DNA of 16,281 nt. Source: JBFWVD01 sp050246915 (lineage in GTDB: Bacteria > Actinomycetota > Acidimicrobiia > Acidimicrobiales > Ilumatobacteraceae). A program made the position numbers and the translations under genes. This document shows positions 1 through 8,672 of the stretch, in pieces. The stretch spans positions 1 to 16,281 of the forward strand of contig JBFWVD010000100.1 in NCBI GenBank assembly GCA_050246915.1, given 5' to 3'. Numbering within the stretch: the stretch's first letter is position 1; each line of letters begins with the position of its first letter. The notes beneath the pieces were generated by a model. The model did not search any database and had not been told where the DNA came from. It was given only the letters and a program-made list of their open reading frames with translations.

Positions 1-71
1 AAGGCGAGTTCATGAACCGGGAACACGCGGGACACGGTTCTGCCCAACGGGCGCCGTAGACATCGGTCCCA

Positions 72-1547
72 ATGACGAGCACCATGTGGGGCGACTACCG
101 AGGGGTCGGGACGTGGGACGAGATGTTCGACCACGGCAAGCCTCGCGAGGGGTGCGAAGGTCTGCTCGAGCACCTCGTGGCGTTGGGGACCGGGATCGCC
201 GAGCGGCAAGAAGCCGCCGACCATGCCATCCGAGCCATGGGCATCACGTTCACCGTCTACTCCGAGGCGGGCAACATCGATCGGGCGTGGCCCTTCGACG
301 TGATCCCGAGGGTCATCACCACCCAGGAATGGGACAAGGTCTCCGCCGGCCTCACGCAACGACTCGTCGCGTTGAACCTGTTCATCGGTGACCTCTACGG
401 CGCCCAGAAGGTCATCACCGACGGTGTGTTCCCGGCCGAGATGCTGGTCGACTCGGTGAACTTCCGTCAGCAGTGCATCGGTGTCACCCCGCCGCAGGCG
501 ACCTGGGCTCACATCTGTGGCTCCGACCTCGTGCGCGATGACGACGGCACCATGTACGTACTCGAAGACAACCTGCGCGTTCCCTCGGGCGTGTCCTACA
601 TGCTCGAGAACCGTCAACTCACCAAGCGCGTGTTCGCCGACCTGTTCCGCGATCTCGACATCCATCCCGTCGACAGCTATCCGAACGAACTGGCCTCGAT
701 GTTGGCGTCCCTGAGCCCACGTCCCGGTGAGACGCCGATGATCGTGGTGCTCACACCGGGCGTGTTCAACTCTGCGTACTTCGAGCACGCGTATCTCGCG
801 CAACAGATGGGCGCTCAGTTGGTCGAAGGCGTCGATCTCGTGGTGGCCGACGACGATTGCGTGTACCTGCGCACGGTCGAAGGTCTGGTGCGCGTCGATG
901 TGGTGTACCGCCGGGTCGACGATCTGTTCCTCGACCCCGAGGTGTTCCGGGCCGACTCGACGCTCGGGGTGCCTGGGATCATGCGAGCCTGGCGGGCGGG
1001 CAACGTCGCGCTCGTCAACGCTCCCGGTGCCGGTGTCGCCGACGACAAAGCCGTGTACGCGTATGTTCCGGATCTCATCCGCTACTACCTCGGCGAGGAG
1101 CCACTCATCGCCAACGTGCCCACATATCTCTGCAACGACGAGTCGCAACGTTCGTACGTTCTCGATCATCTCGATGAGTTGGTGGTGAAGCCAGCCAACG
1201 AGTCCGGCGGTTACGGCGTGTTCATCGGACCGCGCTCGACTCGTGGCGAGCAGGAGGAGATGCGGGCCAAGGTGAACGCCGACCCTCGCAACTGGATCGC
1301 CCAGCCCGTGGTGCATCTGTCCACCGTGCCCACGCTCAACGGCAACGAGATCGTCGCCCGCCATGTGGATCTGCGGCCCTTCATCCTGTCCGGCGAGCGC
1401 CCCTACGTCACCAAAGGCGGGCTCACCCGGGTCGCGCTGCGAGAGGGGTCGCTGGTGGTCAACAGCTCGCAAGGCGGCGGGAGCAAGGACACCTGGATCG
1501 TCGACCCGACCGTCGTGCGCGCCCGACCCGAGGGGCCCAGCCGATGA
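72..1547 (+). CDS. Circularly permuted type 2 ATP-grasp protein (predicted amide/peptide ligase)
   Basis: The 491-residue protein matches the circularly permuted ATP-grasp family (older names DUF404/DUF407), which usually runs about 470-490 residues. An N-terminal DEMF element lies near residue 16. EDNLRVPSGVSYMLENR starts at E165, with E165-D166-N167 as likely metal/nucleotide ligands. K373 heads a KPANESGGYG loop typical of the ATP-binding lysine plus glycine loop, and SQGGGSKDTW lies near the C-terminus. The family is predicted to form ATP-dependent carboxylate-amine bonds through an acyl-phosphate in the cytoplasm; the substrate is unknown. I see no signal peptide or membrane segment. The ATG at 72 is the first start after an in-frame stop at 57-59. 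A second ATG at 84 is possible, and neither has a clear Shine-Dalgarno sequence. The stop overlaps the ATG at 1544 (ATGA), so the gene heads a coupled operon. Its key motifs look intact, unlike those of the paralogous domain at 6003. Confidence 0.93.
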   Translation: MTSTMWGDYRGVGTWDEMFDHGKPREGCEGLLEHLVALGTGIAERQEAADHAIRAMGITFTVYSEAGNIDRAWPFDVIPRVITTQEWDKVSAGLTQRLVALNLFIGDLYGAQKVITDGVFPAEMLVDSVNFRQQCIGVTPPQATWAHICGSDLVRDDDGTMYVLEDNLRVPSGVSYMLENRQLTKRVFADLFRDLDIHPVDSYPNELASMLASLSPRPGETPMIVVLTPGVFNSAYFEHAYLAQQMGAQLVEGVDLVVADDDCVYLRTVEGLVRVDVVYRRVDDLFLDPEVFRADSTLGVPGIMRAWRAGNVALVNAPGAGVADDKAVYAYVPDLIRYYLGEEPLIANVPTYLCNDESQRSYVLDHLDELVVKPANESGGYGVFIGPRSTRGEQEEMRAKVNADPRNWIAQPVVHLSTVPTLNGNEIVARHVDLRPFILSGERPYVTKGGLTRVALREGSLVVNSSQGGGSKDTWIVDPTVVRARPEGPSR

Positions 1548-2668
1548 CTGACGACAGCACGCAGCGACAGGCCCAGACAGGCGAGCCTGAACACCTCGAC
1601 ACAGATCACCTCGACGCTGAACACATCGGCACAGAACACGCCGACGCTGAACACACCGACGCTGAAGACGCCCTGCCTGAGGGGACGGACACGGACAAGG
1701 AGCACACCATGTTGCTGTCACGAGTTGCCGAATCGGTCTACTGGGCCGGGCGCTATCTGGAGCGAGCCGAAGCCACGGCCCGCCTGGTGAAGGTGCACAC
1801 GGAGCTCTTCCTCGACATGCCCAAGTCGGCCGGCATCGGATGGACGCCGTTGCTCGCCGTGACCGGGACGCACGAGGCGTTCACCGACGGTCACACGGTG
1901 GCCGATGAGGACGAGATCATCCACTTCATGTGCGGCGATGAGGCCAACACGTCGTCCATCATCTCCTCGGTCATCAGCGCCCGCAACAACCTGCGAGTGG
2001 CCCGGGCCCTGTTGCCTCGTTCGTCGTGGGAGATCGTCAACGAGTTGTTCCTCATCACCACCGGCAGCCCTCGGCGCGCCGTGGATCGACGGACTCGCCT
2101 CGATTGGCTCGGCGAGGTCATCCACCGTTGCCAATGGCTTTCGGGGCTGCTGGCCGGATCGATGAGCCACGACGACGCGTTCTGCTTCCTCGAGGTGGGC
2201 CGCTTCCTCGAACGGGCCGACATGACCACGCGGGTCATCGACGTGCAGGCCGGCATCTTGCAGGCCAGCACCGACGACACGCGGGCGACGTTCGCCGATG
2301 TGACGTGGGTGAGCGCGCTCAAGTCGGTCGGTGCGCATCAGATGTTCCTGCGGACCGCTCGCACCGGCATCTCCGGTACCGAGGCCATGAAATTCTTGTT
2401 GACAGACCATCGCTTCCCCCGGTCGGTGGAGTTCTGCTTGGTCGAGTTGTCGCGTGCCCTGCTCGAACTGCCTCGCCACGAGTTGGCGATGGCGGCGTGC
2501 GCCGACGCACAACGATTGCTGGAGGACACCGACCTCAGTTCCCTCACACCGATCGGTATGCACGAGTGCGTCGACGGGCTGCAGCAGGTCCTCAGCACCG
2601 TCCATGAGGAGCTCGTCAGCAGCTACTTCGACATGACCTTCACCACCGAGCTGCTCGCGTCGGCGTGA
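1544..2668 (+). CDS. Alpha-E domain protein (DUF403) with acidic, His-rich N-terminal repeat extension
   Basis: From residue 56 onward this is a standard alpha-E protein, a helical family named for a conserved glutamate. It opens LLSRVAESVYWAGRYLERAEATARL and contains LEVGRFLERADMTTRV. Alpha-E proteins nearly always sit beside circularly permuted ATP-grasp and transglutaminase-like genes, as here. Their biochemical role is unknown; they are assumed to be cytoplasmic partners of the ligase. Two starts compete. The ATG at 1544 overlaps the previous stop (ATGA) and adds 55 residues with five [ED]H-x-[DG]-[AT] repeats. The ATG at 1709 has a strong AAGGAG six bases upstream and gives 319 residues, starting where the family normally starts. 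The long form is listed because the frame is open and coupled, but the family and ribosome-site evidence favours 1709 as the main or an alternative start. The stop overlaps the GTG of the next gene (GTGA). Confidence 0.9.
   Translation: MTDDSTQRQAQTGEPEHLDTDHLDAEHIGTEHADAEHTDAEDALPEGTDTDKEHTMLLSRVAESVYWAGRYLERAEATARLVKVHTELFLDMPKSAGIGWTPLLAVTGTHEAFTDGHTVADEDEIIHFMCGDEANTSSIISSVISARNNLRVARALLPRSSWEIVNELFLITTGSPRRAVDRRTRLDWLGEVIHRCQWLSGLLAGSMSHDDAFCFLEVGRFLERADMTTRVIDVQAGILQASTDDTRATFADVTWVSALKSVGAHQMFLRTARTGISGTEAMKFLLTDHRFPRSVEFCLVELSRALLELPRHELAMAACADAQRLLEDTDLSSLTPIGMHECVDGLQQVLSTVHEELVSSYFDMTFTTELLASA
1589..1663 (+). repeat. Five tandem 15-base units encoding an acidic His pentapeptide repeat
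   Basis: Five consecutive 15-base units begin at 1589, 1604, 1619, 1634 and 1649. They read EHLDT, DHLDA, EHIGT, EHADA and EHTDA in the alpha-E frame, followed by a partial EDALP. The DNA units share a core resembling gacgctgaacacacc. The unit length is a multiple of three, so gain or loss of copies would keep the frame open. The tract lies between the stop of the ATP-grasp gene and the strong ribosome site for the internal ATG at 1709. It is therefore either a disordered, possibly metal-binding N-terminal tail or a leader between two genes. Confidence 0.85.
1697..1702 (+). promoter_or_regulatory. Strong Shine-Dalgarno site for an internal alpha-E start
   Basis: AAGGAG lies six bases before the ATG at 1709, which is where alpha-E proteins normally begin. 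It is one of the two clearest ribosome sites in the window; most other starts rely on translational coupling. It suggests that the 55-residue extension encoded from 1544 may be bypassed or optional. Confidence 0.65.
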
Positions 2669-5600
2669 CCATCCAGATAGCGATAGAGCACGCCACCCGG
2701 TATCAGTTCGACCGACCGGTTCGGGCCTTCCCCCACATCGTGCGCCTGCGACCGGCGCCACACTGTCGAACGCCCATCACCGCGTACTCCTTGCAGGTCG
2801 AGCCGGGTGATCACTTCATCAATTGGCAGCAGGATCCCTTCGGCAACCATCTGGCCCGCCTCGTGTTCCCCGAGCCGATCACCGAGCTGTCGTTCACCGT
2901 CGACCTGGTGGCCGACATGACGGTGATCAACCCGTTCGACTTCTTCGTCGACGAGGACGCTCGCACATATCCGTTCCGCTATGACCGGGCGTTGGCCCGT
3001 GGCCTCGGCCCGTACTTCACCCCGATGGATGCCGACGGGCCACTGCTGCTCGATTGGGTCGCCGACATCGGCCACGAGGACATCGAGCCGGTCAACATCG
3101 TCGACTTCCTGGTCGAGGTGAACGGCCGACTCCATCGCGACATCGCCTACTCGGTACGCATGGAAGTCGGCGTTCAGGCACCTGAGCACACGCTCGAGCG
3201 TGGCATCGGCTCGTGTCGTGACAGCGCCTGGTTGTTGGTACAGATCCTGCGTCGCCTCGGTCTGGCTGCCCGGTTCGTGTCCGGCTATCTGGTGCAGCTG
3301 CGCACCGACGTCCCCGCGCTCGACGGTCCCGCGGGACCCACCAGCGACTTCACCGACCTGCACGCATGGGCCGAGGTGTTCGTTCCCGGGGCCGGTTGGA
3401 TCGGACTCGACCCGACATCGGGTCTCATGGCGGGGGAGGGGCACATCCCACTTGCCTGCACCCCCGAGCCCGACAATGCGGCGCCGGTGACCGGCGCGGT
3501 CGAGCCGTGCGAGACGATCTTCAGCTTCCACAACGTCGTGCGCCGCATCCACGAGGACCCTCGTGTCACGCTGCCGTACGACAGCGATCAATGGCATCGC
3601 ATCGACGCGCTCGGTATGGCGGTCGATGAACGACTGCGCGCTGGCGACGTGCGTCTGACCGTTGGTGGTGAGCCGACCTTCGTGGCCGTCGACGACATGG
3701 AGTCCCCACAGTGGACCATCGCCGCGGACGGCGCCGACAAGCGGGCTCGGGCCAGCGCACTGGCCAGCCGTCTGCGCGATCGGATGGCGCCGGGCAGCGT
3801 GACGCTGCACACCCAGGGGAAGTGGTACCCCGGGGAGCCGCTGCCGCGGTGGGCGTTGGAACTGGTGTGGCGGGCCGACGGCACCGCGCTGTGGAGTGAC
3901 CAATCGTTGCTGGTCGACCCCTGGACACCTACCGCCGACAGTGCGGCGTCAAGCTCGATTGACACTGATGCGGCCCGGCTGGTCGGTGAGCTTCGTGACC
4001 GCCTCGGTCTACCTCCCCACGTCGTGCTGGAAGCGCACGAGGACCCCTTGCACGCGTTGCTCGCCCAGGTGAGCGCGCCGCTCGGTGAGCGCCCCGGGGA
4101 GGTCCACGACGCGCTCGTCGACACCCGGCGCGCGCTGTCCACCCTCAGCCAGCTCGATGGTCTCGACTCCGACACCGTGGCCGGATGGGTCATGCCGCTG
4201 CATCGTCGAGCCGGGTCGACACGGTGGGCGACATGTCGCTGGCGGTTCCGCCGCGGTCAATTGTTCTTGCTCCCCGGCGATAGCCCGTTGGGTCTGCGAC
4301 TGCCGCTCAACGCGGTGAGCTGGACGCCACCCAATCCGGTGTTCGAGCGCTCGCCGTTCGAGGACGTCGACGACCTGGCCAGCCCCGAGGCGCTGGCCGC
4401 AGCGACCGGGGAGGCCGAAGAGGTCGAGACCGATGGAGCGCCGACCACCGCGCTGTGCGTGCAGGTCCGCGACGGCCTCATCCACGTGTTCCTGCCGCCG
4501 TTCGAGCGAGCCGAAGACGCCGCCGAGCTGCTGGCCGTCATCGAAGCAGCCGCTGCTGCCGCGGCGGTGCGCGTCGTGCTCGAGGGCTACGGCCCACCGC
4601 GTGACGAGCGCCTGCGTCATCTCCTCATCACCCCCGATCCGGGCGTGATCGAGGTGAACGTGCAACCCACCTCGACATGGCCGGAGCTACGCGATCTGGT
4701 GGAAGGGCTCTACGACGATGCCCGGCACGTGAAGCTGTCGACCGAACGGTTCGATCTCGACGGCGCTCATTCGGGTACCGGTGGCGGCAACCATCTCACC
4801 CTCGGGGGAGCGAAACCGGCCGACAGCCCGCTGCTGCGACGCCCCGATCTGCTGCGCAGCATGATCACCTACTGGCAGCATCATCCGTCGCTGTCGTACC
4901 TGTTCTCGGGTCGCTTCATCGGCCCCACCTCGCAGGCTCCCCGCGTCGATGAGGGACGGCCGGAGAACCTCTACGAACTCGAGATCGCTTTCGCCGAGCT
5001 CGAGCGACTCGGCGACGACCCGCCGCCGTGGCTCGTGGATCGGCTGCTGCGCAACCTGCTCATCGACGTCACCGGCAACACCCATCGGGCCGAGTTCTGC
5101 ATCGACAAGCTGTTCAATCCGAGCAGCGAGCGCGGCCGCCTGGGACTGCTCGAGATGCGCGGCTTCGAGATGCCACCCCATTGGCAGATGTCGCTCGTGC
5201 AGCATCTGCTCGTGCGGTCGTTGGTGGCCCGATTCTGGGACGAGCCGTATGAAGCACCGCTCATCCGCTGGGAATCGACGCTGCACGATCGGTTCCTGTT
5301 GCCGTGGTACGTCGCGCAGGACGTCGCCGACGTGGTCGACGATCTGCGCCGCCACGACATCGCCTTCGAGCTGGGGTGGATGGCACCGTTCCTCGAGTTC
5401 CGGTTCCCGCGCATCGGTCAGGTACACGTCGCTGGCACCACGCTGGAGTTGCGGTCGGCCATCGAGCCGTGGCACGTCCTCGGCGAGGAGCTGTCGGGCA
5501 GCGGCACCGCCCGCTACGTCGATTCGTCGGTGGAGCGGTTGCAGGTGCGCATCGAGGGCCTCGTCGAGAGTCGCCATCTCGTGACGTGCAACGGACACAT

Positions 5601-6006
5601 CGTGCCGCTGCAACCCACCGAGACGCCGGGTCTGTTCGTGGCGGGCGTGCGGTATCGGGCGTGGTCGCCGCCGAGTGCGCTGCATCCCACCATCGACGCG
5701 CACGGTCCGCTGGTGTTCGACGTGATCGACAAGTGGAGCAACCGATCCCTCGGTGGCTGCACCTATCACATCGTCCATCCAGGTGGCCGCAACTTCGAAC
5801 GCTTCCCGGTCAATGCCAACGAAGCGGAGTCGCGACGCGTCGCGCGCTTCAGCACCATCGGTCACACGCCCGGCCCGGTGGACCTGACCAGCGCCGGGGC
5901 CAGCGGCGCCAACGGAACCTCGGTGCTCACCGTGGATCGGGACTACCCTCACACCCTGGATCTGCGACGCACTCAGGTCATCGGCACTCGTGCCCAGGAA
6001 AAATGA
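2665..6006 (+). CDS. Transglutaminase-like domain fused to DUF2126 (glutamine-synthetase-like amidoligase motif)
   Basis: This 1113-residue protein starts with GTG in a GTGA overlap. Residues 1 to about 100 are a bacterial transglutaminase N-terminal beta domain (IEHATRYQFDRPV). A papain-fold core follows with a likely triad of C184 (GSCRDS), H233 (LHAWAEVF) and D249 (GLDPT). From about residue 285 the sequence is DUF2126: HEDPRVTLPYDSDQWH, LTVGGEPTFVAVDDM and QGKWYPGEPLPRWA are its hallmarks. At 702-715, HSGTGGGNHLTLGG followed by SPLLRRPDLL resembles the His-containing glycine motif of glutamine-synthetase-fold carboxylate-amine ligases. As I recall, such ligase activity was predicted for this family by comparative genomics. 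One polypeptide may thus join a ligase and a peptidase or transferase. Full length is normal for the family (about 1100 residues). No signal peptide is visible, so it is probably cytoplasmic. The stop overlaps the next ATG (ATGA). Confidence 0.93.
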   Translation: MTIQIAIEHATRYQFDRPVRAFPHIVRLRPAPHCRTPITAYSLQVEPGDHFINWQQDPFGNHLARLVFPEPITELSFTVDLVADMTVINPFDFFVDEDARTYPFRYDRALARGLGPYFTPMDADGPLLLDWVADIGHEDIEPVNIVDFLVEVNGRLHRDIAYSVRMEVGVQAPEHTLERGIGSCRDSAWLLVQILRRLGLAARFVSGYLVQLRTDVPALDGPAGPTSDFTDLHAWAEVFVPGAGWIGLDPTSGLMAGEGHIPLACTPEPDNAAPVTGAVEPCETIFSFHNVVRRIHEDPRVTLPYDSDQWHRIDALGMAVDERLRAGDVRLTVGGEPTFVAVDDMESPQWTIAADGADKRARASALASRLRDRMAPGSVTLHTQGKWYPGEPLPRWALELVWRADGTALWSDQSLLVDPWTPTADSAASSSIDTDAARLVGELRDRLGLPPHVVLEAHEDPLHALLAQVSAPLGERPGEVHDALVDTRRALSTLSQLDGLDSDTVAGWVMPLHRRAGSTRWATCRWRFRRGQLFLLPGDSPLGLRLPLNAVSWTPPNPVFERSPFEDVDDLASPEALAAATGEAEEVETDGAPTTALCVQVRDGLIHVFLPPFERAEDAAELLAVIEAAAAAAAVRVVLEGYGPPRDERLRHLLITPDPGVIEVNVQPTSTWPELRDLVEGLYDDARHVKLSTERFDLDGAHSGTGGGNHLTLGGAKPADSPLLRRPDLLRSMITYWQHHPSLSYLFSGRFIGPTSQAPRVDEGRPENLYELEIAFAELERLGDDPPPWLVDRLLRNLLIDVTGNTHRAEFCIDKLFNPSSERGRLGLLEMRGFEMPPHWQMSLVQHLLVRSLVARFWDEPYEAPLIRWESTLHDRFLLPWYVAQDVADVVDDLRRHDIAFELGWMAPFLEFRFPRIGQVHVAGTTLELRSAIEPWHVLGEELSGSGTARYVDSSVERLQVRIEGLVESRHLVTCNGHIVPLQPTETPGLFVAGVRYRAWSPPSALHPTIDAHGPLVFDVIDKWSNRSLGGCTYHIVHPGGRNFERFPVNANEAESRRVARFSTIGHTPGPVDLTSAGASGANGTSVLTVDRDYPHTLDLRRTQVIGTRAQEK

Positions 6007-8672
6007 TCTCTTCGGACACCGATGTGACCCCCTCCTCGTTGATCGCCTCCTACCAGCCGCTGGCGGGAGTGCGCGACGAAGCGGTCGACGCTGAAGGTCG
6101 CATCCGTGAGCACTGGGCTCCGGTCAGCCACGTCCTCGACGAGCTGGGCATCTCGGAGTTGGTGCATCGCAACCGTCAGGCCCGCCAGCTGCTGGCCAAC
6201 GACGGTGTCACCTACAACATCTACGAAGGTCGCAACCGCGTGGGGTCGAGCTGGAAGCTCGACGCGCTGCCCGTGCTCGTGGCCAGCGAGGAATGGGCTC
6301 GCATCGAACTCGGTGTCATCCAACGAGCCGAGCTCCTGAACCTCATCCTGTCCGACCTCTACGGACCGCGCGATCTCATCCGTCGCAACCTCATCCCACC
6401 CGAGCTCGTCTACGACCATCGCGGATTCGTACGGGCATGCGATCAGATCCGCATTCCGGGCGAGCAGCAGCTGTTCTCCTACGCGGTCGACGTCGCTCGC
6501 ACCGGCGACGGTAACCACACGGTGCTCAGTGACTTCACACAAGCACCTTCTGGTGCTGGCTACGCGTTGGAGAACCGGGTCGTCGTGTCGCGCGTTTTCC
6601 CGAGCTTGTACCGCAACGCGCAGGTGCATCGACTGGCGCCGTTCTTCCGTGCCTTGCGCAGCTCGCTCCAGGCCCTCGTGCCGAGCGCGGTCGACGATCC
6701 TCGTATCGTGGTGCTCACCCCGGGACCGTTGGCGGAGACGGCGTTCGAGCACGCCTACTTGGCGTCCTACCTCGGATATCCATTGGTGCAAGGCGACGAC
6801 CTGGTCGTGCGCGACGGCTGCTTGTGGATGCGCACGCTGGGGCGCTTGGAGCGTGTGCACGTCGTGCTGCGACGCGTCGACGCGTGGTTCTGCGATCCGC
6901 TCGAACTGCGGCCCGATTCACAGCTCGGCATCGCCGGTCTCGTCGAAGCCAGCCGGCTCGGGAACGTGAGCGTCGTCAACACCTTCGGCGCCGGTGTGCT
7001 CGAGAATCCGGGGCTCATCCCATTTCTGCCGATGTTGTGCGAGCGTCTCCTCGGCCAGAGCCTGCGCCTGCCGTCGGTCCCGACATGGTGGTGCGGCGAC
7101 CGCTTGGGACTGTCCCACGTGCGGGAGAACCTCGATCACCTCGTGCTCAAGCGCATCTCGCGTCGGCGGGGACGCAACAGTCTCTTCGGTTGGGACCTCA
7201 CACGAGCCGAGCGCGATGAGGTGCTACGCCGCATCGAAGCCCGCCCCCAGGAGTGGGTGGGCCAAGAGCCGATGGACCTCGGGTGCGCGCCGACGTTGAC
7301 GCCATCTGGCCTCGAACCTCGCCGCACGACGCTGCGGGCATTCGCGGTGAGCCGCAAGGACTCCTACAGCGTGATGCCCGGTGGCCTCACTCGGGTGGCG
7401 GCCACGACCGAGTCAACTCGGGTTGCCAATCACGCCGGTTCGCTCAGCAAGGACACCTGGGTGATCGCGTCGGAGCCCGAGAAGCTCACCGGCTTCTGGC
7501 TCGACACCGGGCCGACCGTCACGGCCGTGGCACCAGCGGCGTCGATGTCGTCGCGTGCCGCGGAGAACCTGTTCTGGGTGGGCCGCTACGTGGAGCGCGC
7601 CGAAGCGACGGCGCGTCTGTTGCGGGTGGTCAACGACCGTCGAACCGAGTTCCATCACGGTGTGAACCCGGCGGGCACCGATTGTGTGCGACTGCTGCTC
7701 GAAGCACTGACCCATGTCACCACCACCTATCCCGGGTTCGTCGGCACGGGCGCCGACAAGCTGTTGTCGTCACCGGGAGCGGAGCTCAAGGCGGTCGTCA
7801 CCGACTCGTCGCGGCCGGGAACGCTGGCCCACGCGCTGTCCCATCTGGTCACCGCGGTGCAGGCCGTGCGTGATCAGCTGTCGATCGACACCTGGCTGGT
7901 CGTCGGTGATCTCGAGCGGGAGATCGACGCATTGCGCGGCCCGGTGGCCGATCCGCCCGCCGCGGTGCAAGCCGCGCTGAGCCGCGTCATGGCGGCGATG
8001 CTGTCACTGGCCGGGCTGGCCGCCGAGAGCATGGTGCGCGACCCGGGCTGGTACTTCATGGACACCGGTCGCCGCATCGAGCGTGCCATCCAGCTCACGG
8101 CGCTGCTGCGGGCGACGCTCATCACCGAGCACGAGACGGCGACGGAGAGCCTCATGCTCGAGTCGGTGCTCACCGCGGCGGAGTCGATCATCACCTATCG
8201 ACGTCGCTATCGCTCCCATGCGCAGGTCGAGACGCTGCTCGATCTGCTCATCGCCGATGCCGGCAACCCACGGTCGCTGGCCTATCAGTGCGATCGCGTC
8301 GCCGAAGACGTCACCAAGCTGCCGACCGAGCGAACGGCACGTCTCACCGAGTCCGAACGGATCGCCATCGAGCTGTCGACCTTGGTGCGCCTCAGCGACA
8401 CCGCCGCACTCGCCGCCGTCGACAGCGACGGACGACGCGGTCAACTCGACGCCTTCTGCTTGCAGGTGCTCGAGCTGCTCATCAAGTTGGCCAACGCCGT
8501 CGACGGCGCCCACTTCACCCATCGGCCACCGCAGCGCTCGATGGTCGGTTGGCCGGCGCCCGATCCGGCGACGATCGACGATGTCGTGGGTTCCAACGTC
8601 GACAACGATGATTCGAGGGGCGACGTATCGGACGGCTATGGCTCGATCGGCGATGCGGGGCTCGACTCATGA
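6003..8672 (+). CDS. Circularly permuted ATP-grasp/alpha-E fusion protein
   Basis: The 889-residue fusion combines the two families encoded separately at 72 and 1544. Residues 1 to about 500 are the ATP-grasp part (NDGVTYNIYEG, VLSDFTQAPSGAGYALENR, SLSKDTWVI). From M515 an alpha-E part starts (SSRAAENLFWVGRYVERAEATARLL) and runs to about residue 830. The last 30 residues are acidic and serine-rich and look disordered. Compared with the first ATP-grasp gene, E-D-N is S176-D177-F178 here, and the KPANESGGYG loop has become an Arg-rich stretch after K383. ATP binding or chemistry is therefore probably altered. This may be normal for the fused subfamily, since I recall similar APSGAGY sequences. 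The frame stays open upstream to 5304, but that stretch overlaps the DUF2126 gene; the ATG at 6003 gives an ATGA overlap and the family-like start. The stop overlaps the next ATG (ATGA). Confidence 0.93.
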   Translation: MISSDTDVTPSSLIASYQPLAGVRDEAVDAEGRIREHWAPVSHVLDELGISELVHRNRQARQLLANDGVTYNIYEGRNRVGSSWKLDALPVLVASEEWARIELGVIQRAELLNLILSDLYGPRDLIRRNLIPPELVYDHRGFVRACDQIRIPGEQQLFSYAVDVARTGDGNHTVLSDFTQAPSGAGYALENRVVVSRVFPSLYRNAQVHRLAPFFRALRSSLQALVPSAVDDPRIVVLTPGPLAETAFEHAYLASYLGYPLVQGDDLVVRDGCLWMRTLGRLERVHVVLRRVDAWFCDPLELRPDSQLGIAGLVEASRLGNVSVVNTFGAGVLENPGLIPFLPMLCERLLGQSLRLPSVPTWWCGDRLGLSHVRENLDHLVLKRISRRRGRNSLFGWDLTRAERDEVLRRIEARPQEWVGQEPMDLGCAPTLTPSGLEPRRTTLRAFAVSRKDSYSVMPGGLTRVAATTESTRVANHAGSLSKDTWVIASEPEKLTGFWLDTGPTVTAVAPAASMSSRAAENLFWVGRYVERAEATARLLRVVNDRRTEFHHGVNPAGTDCVRLLLEALTHVTTTYPGFVGTGADKLLSSPGAELKAVVTDSSRPGTLAHALSHLVTAVQAVRDQLSIDTWLVVGDLEREIDALRGPVADPPAAVQAALSRVMAAMLSLAGLAAESMVRDPGWYFMDTGRRIERAIQLTALLRATLITEHETATESLMLESVLTAAESIITYRRRYRSHAQVETLLDLLIADAGNPRSLAYQCDRVAEDVTKLPTERTARLTESERIAIELSTLVRLSDTAALAAVDSDGRRGQLDAFCLQVLELLIKLANAVDGAHFTHRPPQRSMVGWPAPDPATIDDVVGSNVDNDDSRGDVSDGYGSIGDAGLDS

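Noticed and set aside
14..40. Inverted repeat GAACCG/CGGTTC upstream of the first ATP-grasp gene
   Set aside because: Only a 6-base stem with a 15-base loop, no T-run and no defined upstream gene end; too weak to call a terminator or operator.
1..71. Possible C-terminus of an upstream gene ending at the TAG at 57-59 or the TGA at 13-15
   Set aside because: Too little sequence to tell a coding frame from chance.
2623..3903. - strand open frame (426 codons) opposite the transglutaminase/DUF2126 gene
   Set aside because: Arg/His/Val-biased, no motif, and the + strand carries an intact Cys-His-Asp core and DUF2126 motifs.
4687..5952. - strand open frame (421 codons) opposite the DUF2126 region
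   Set aside because: No domain signals; it mirrors conserved DUF2126 coding sequence.
5304..6002. In-frame upstream extension of the ATP-grasp/alpha-E fusion
   Set aside because: It overlaps the end of the DUF2126 gene and encodes Arg/His-rich sequence unlike the family; the ATG at 6003 gives an ATGA overlap.
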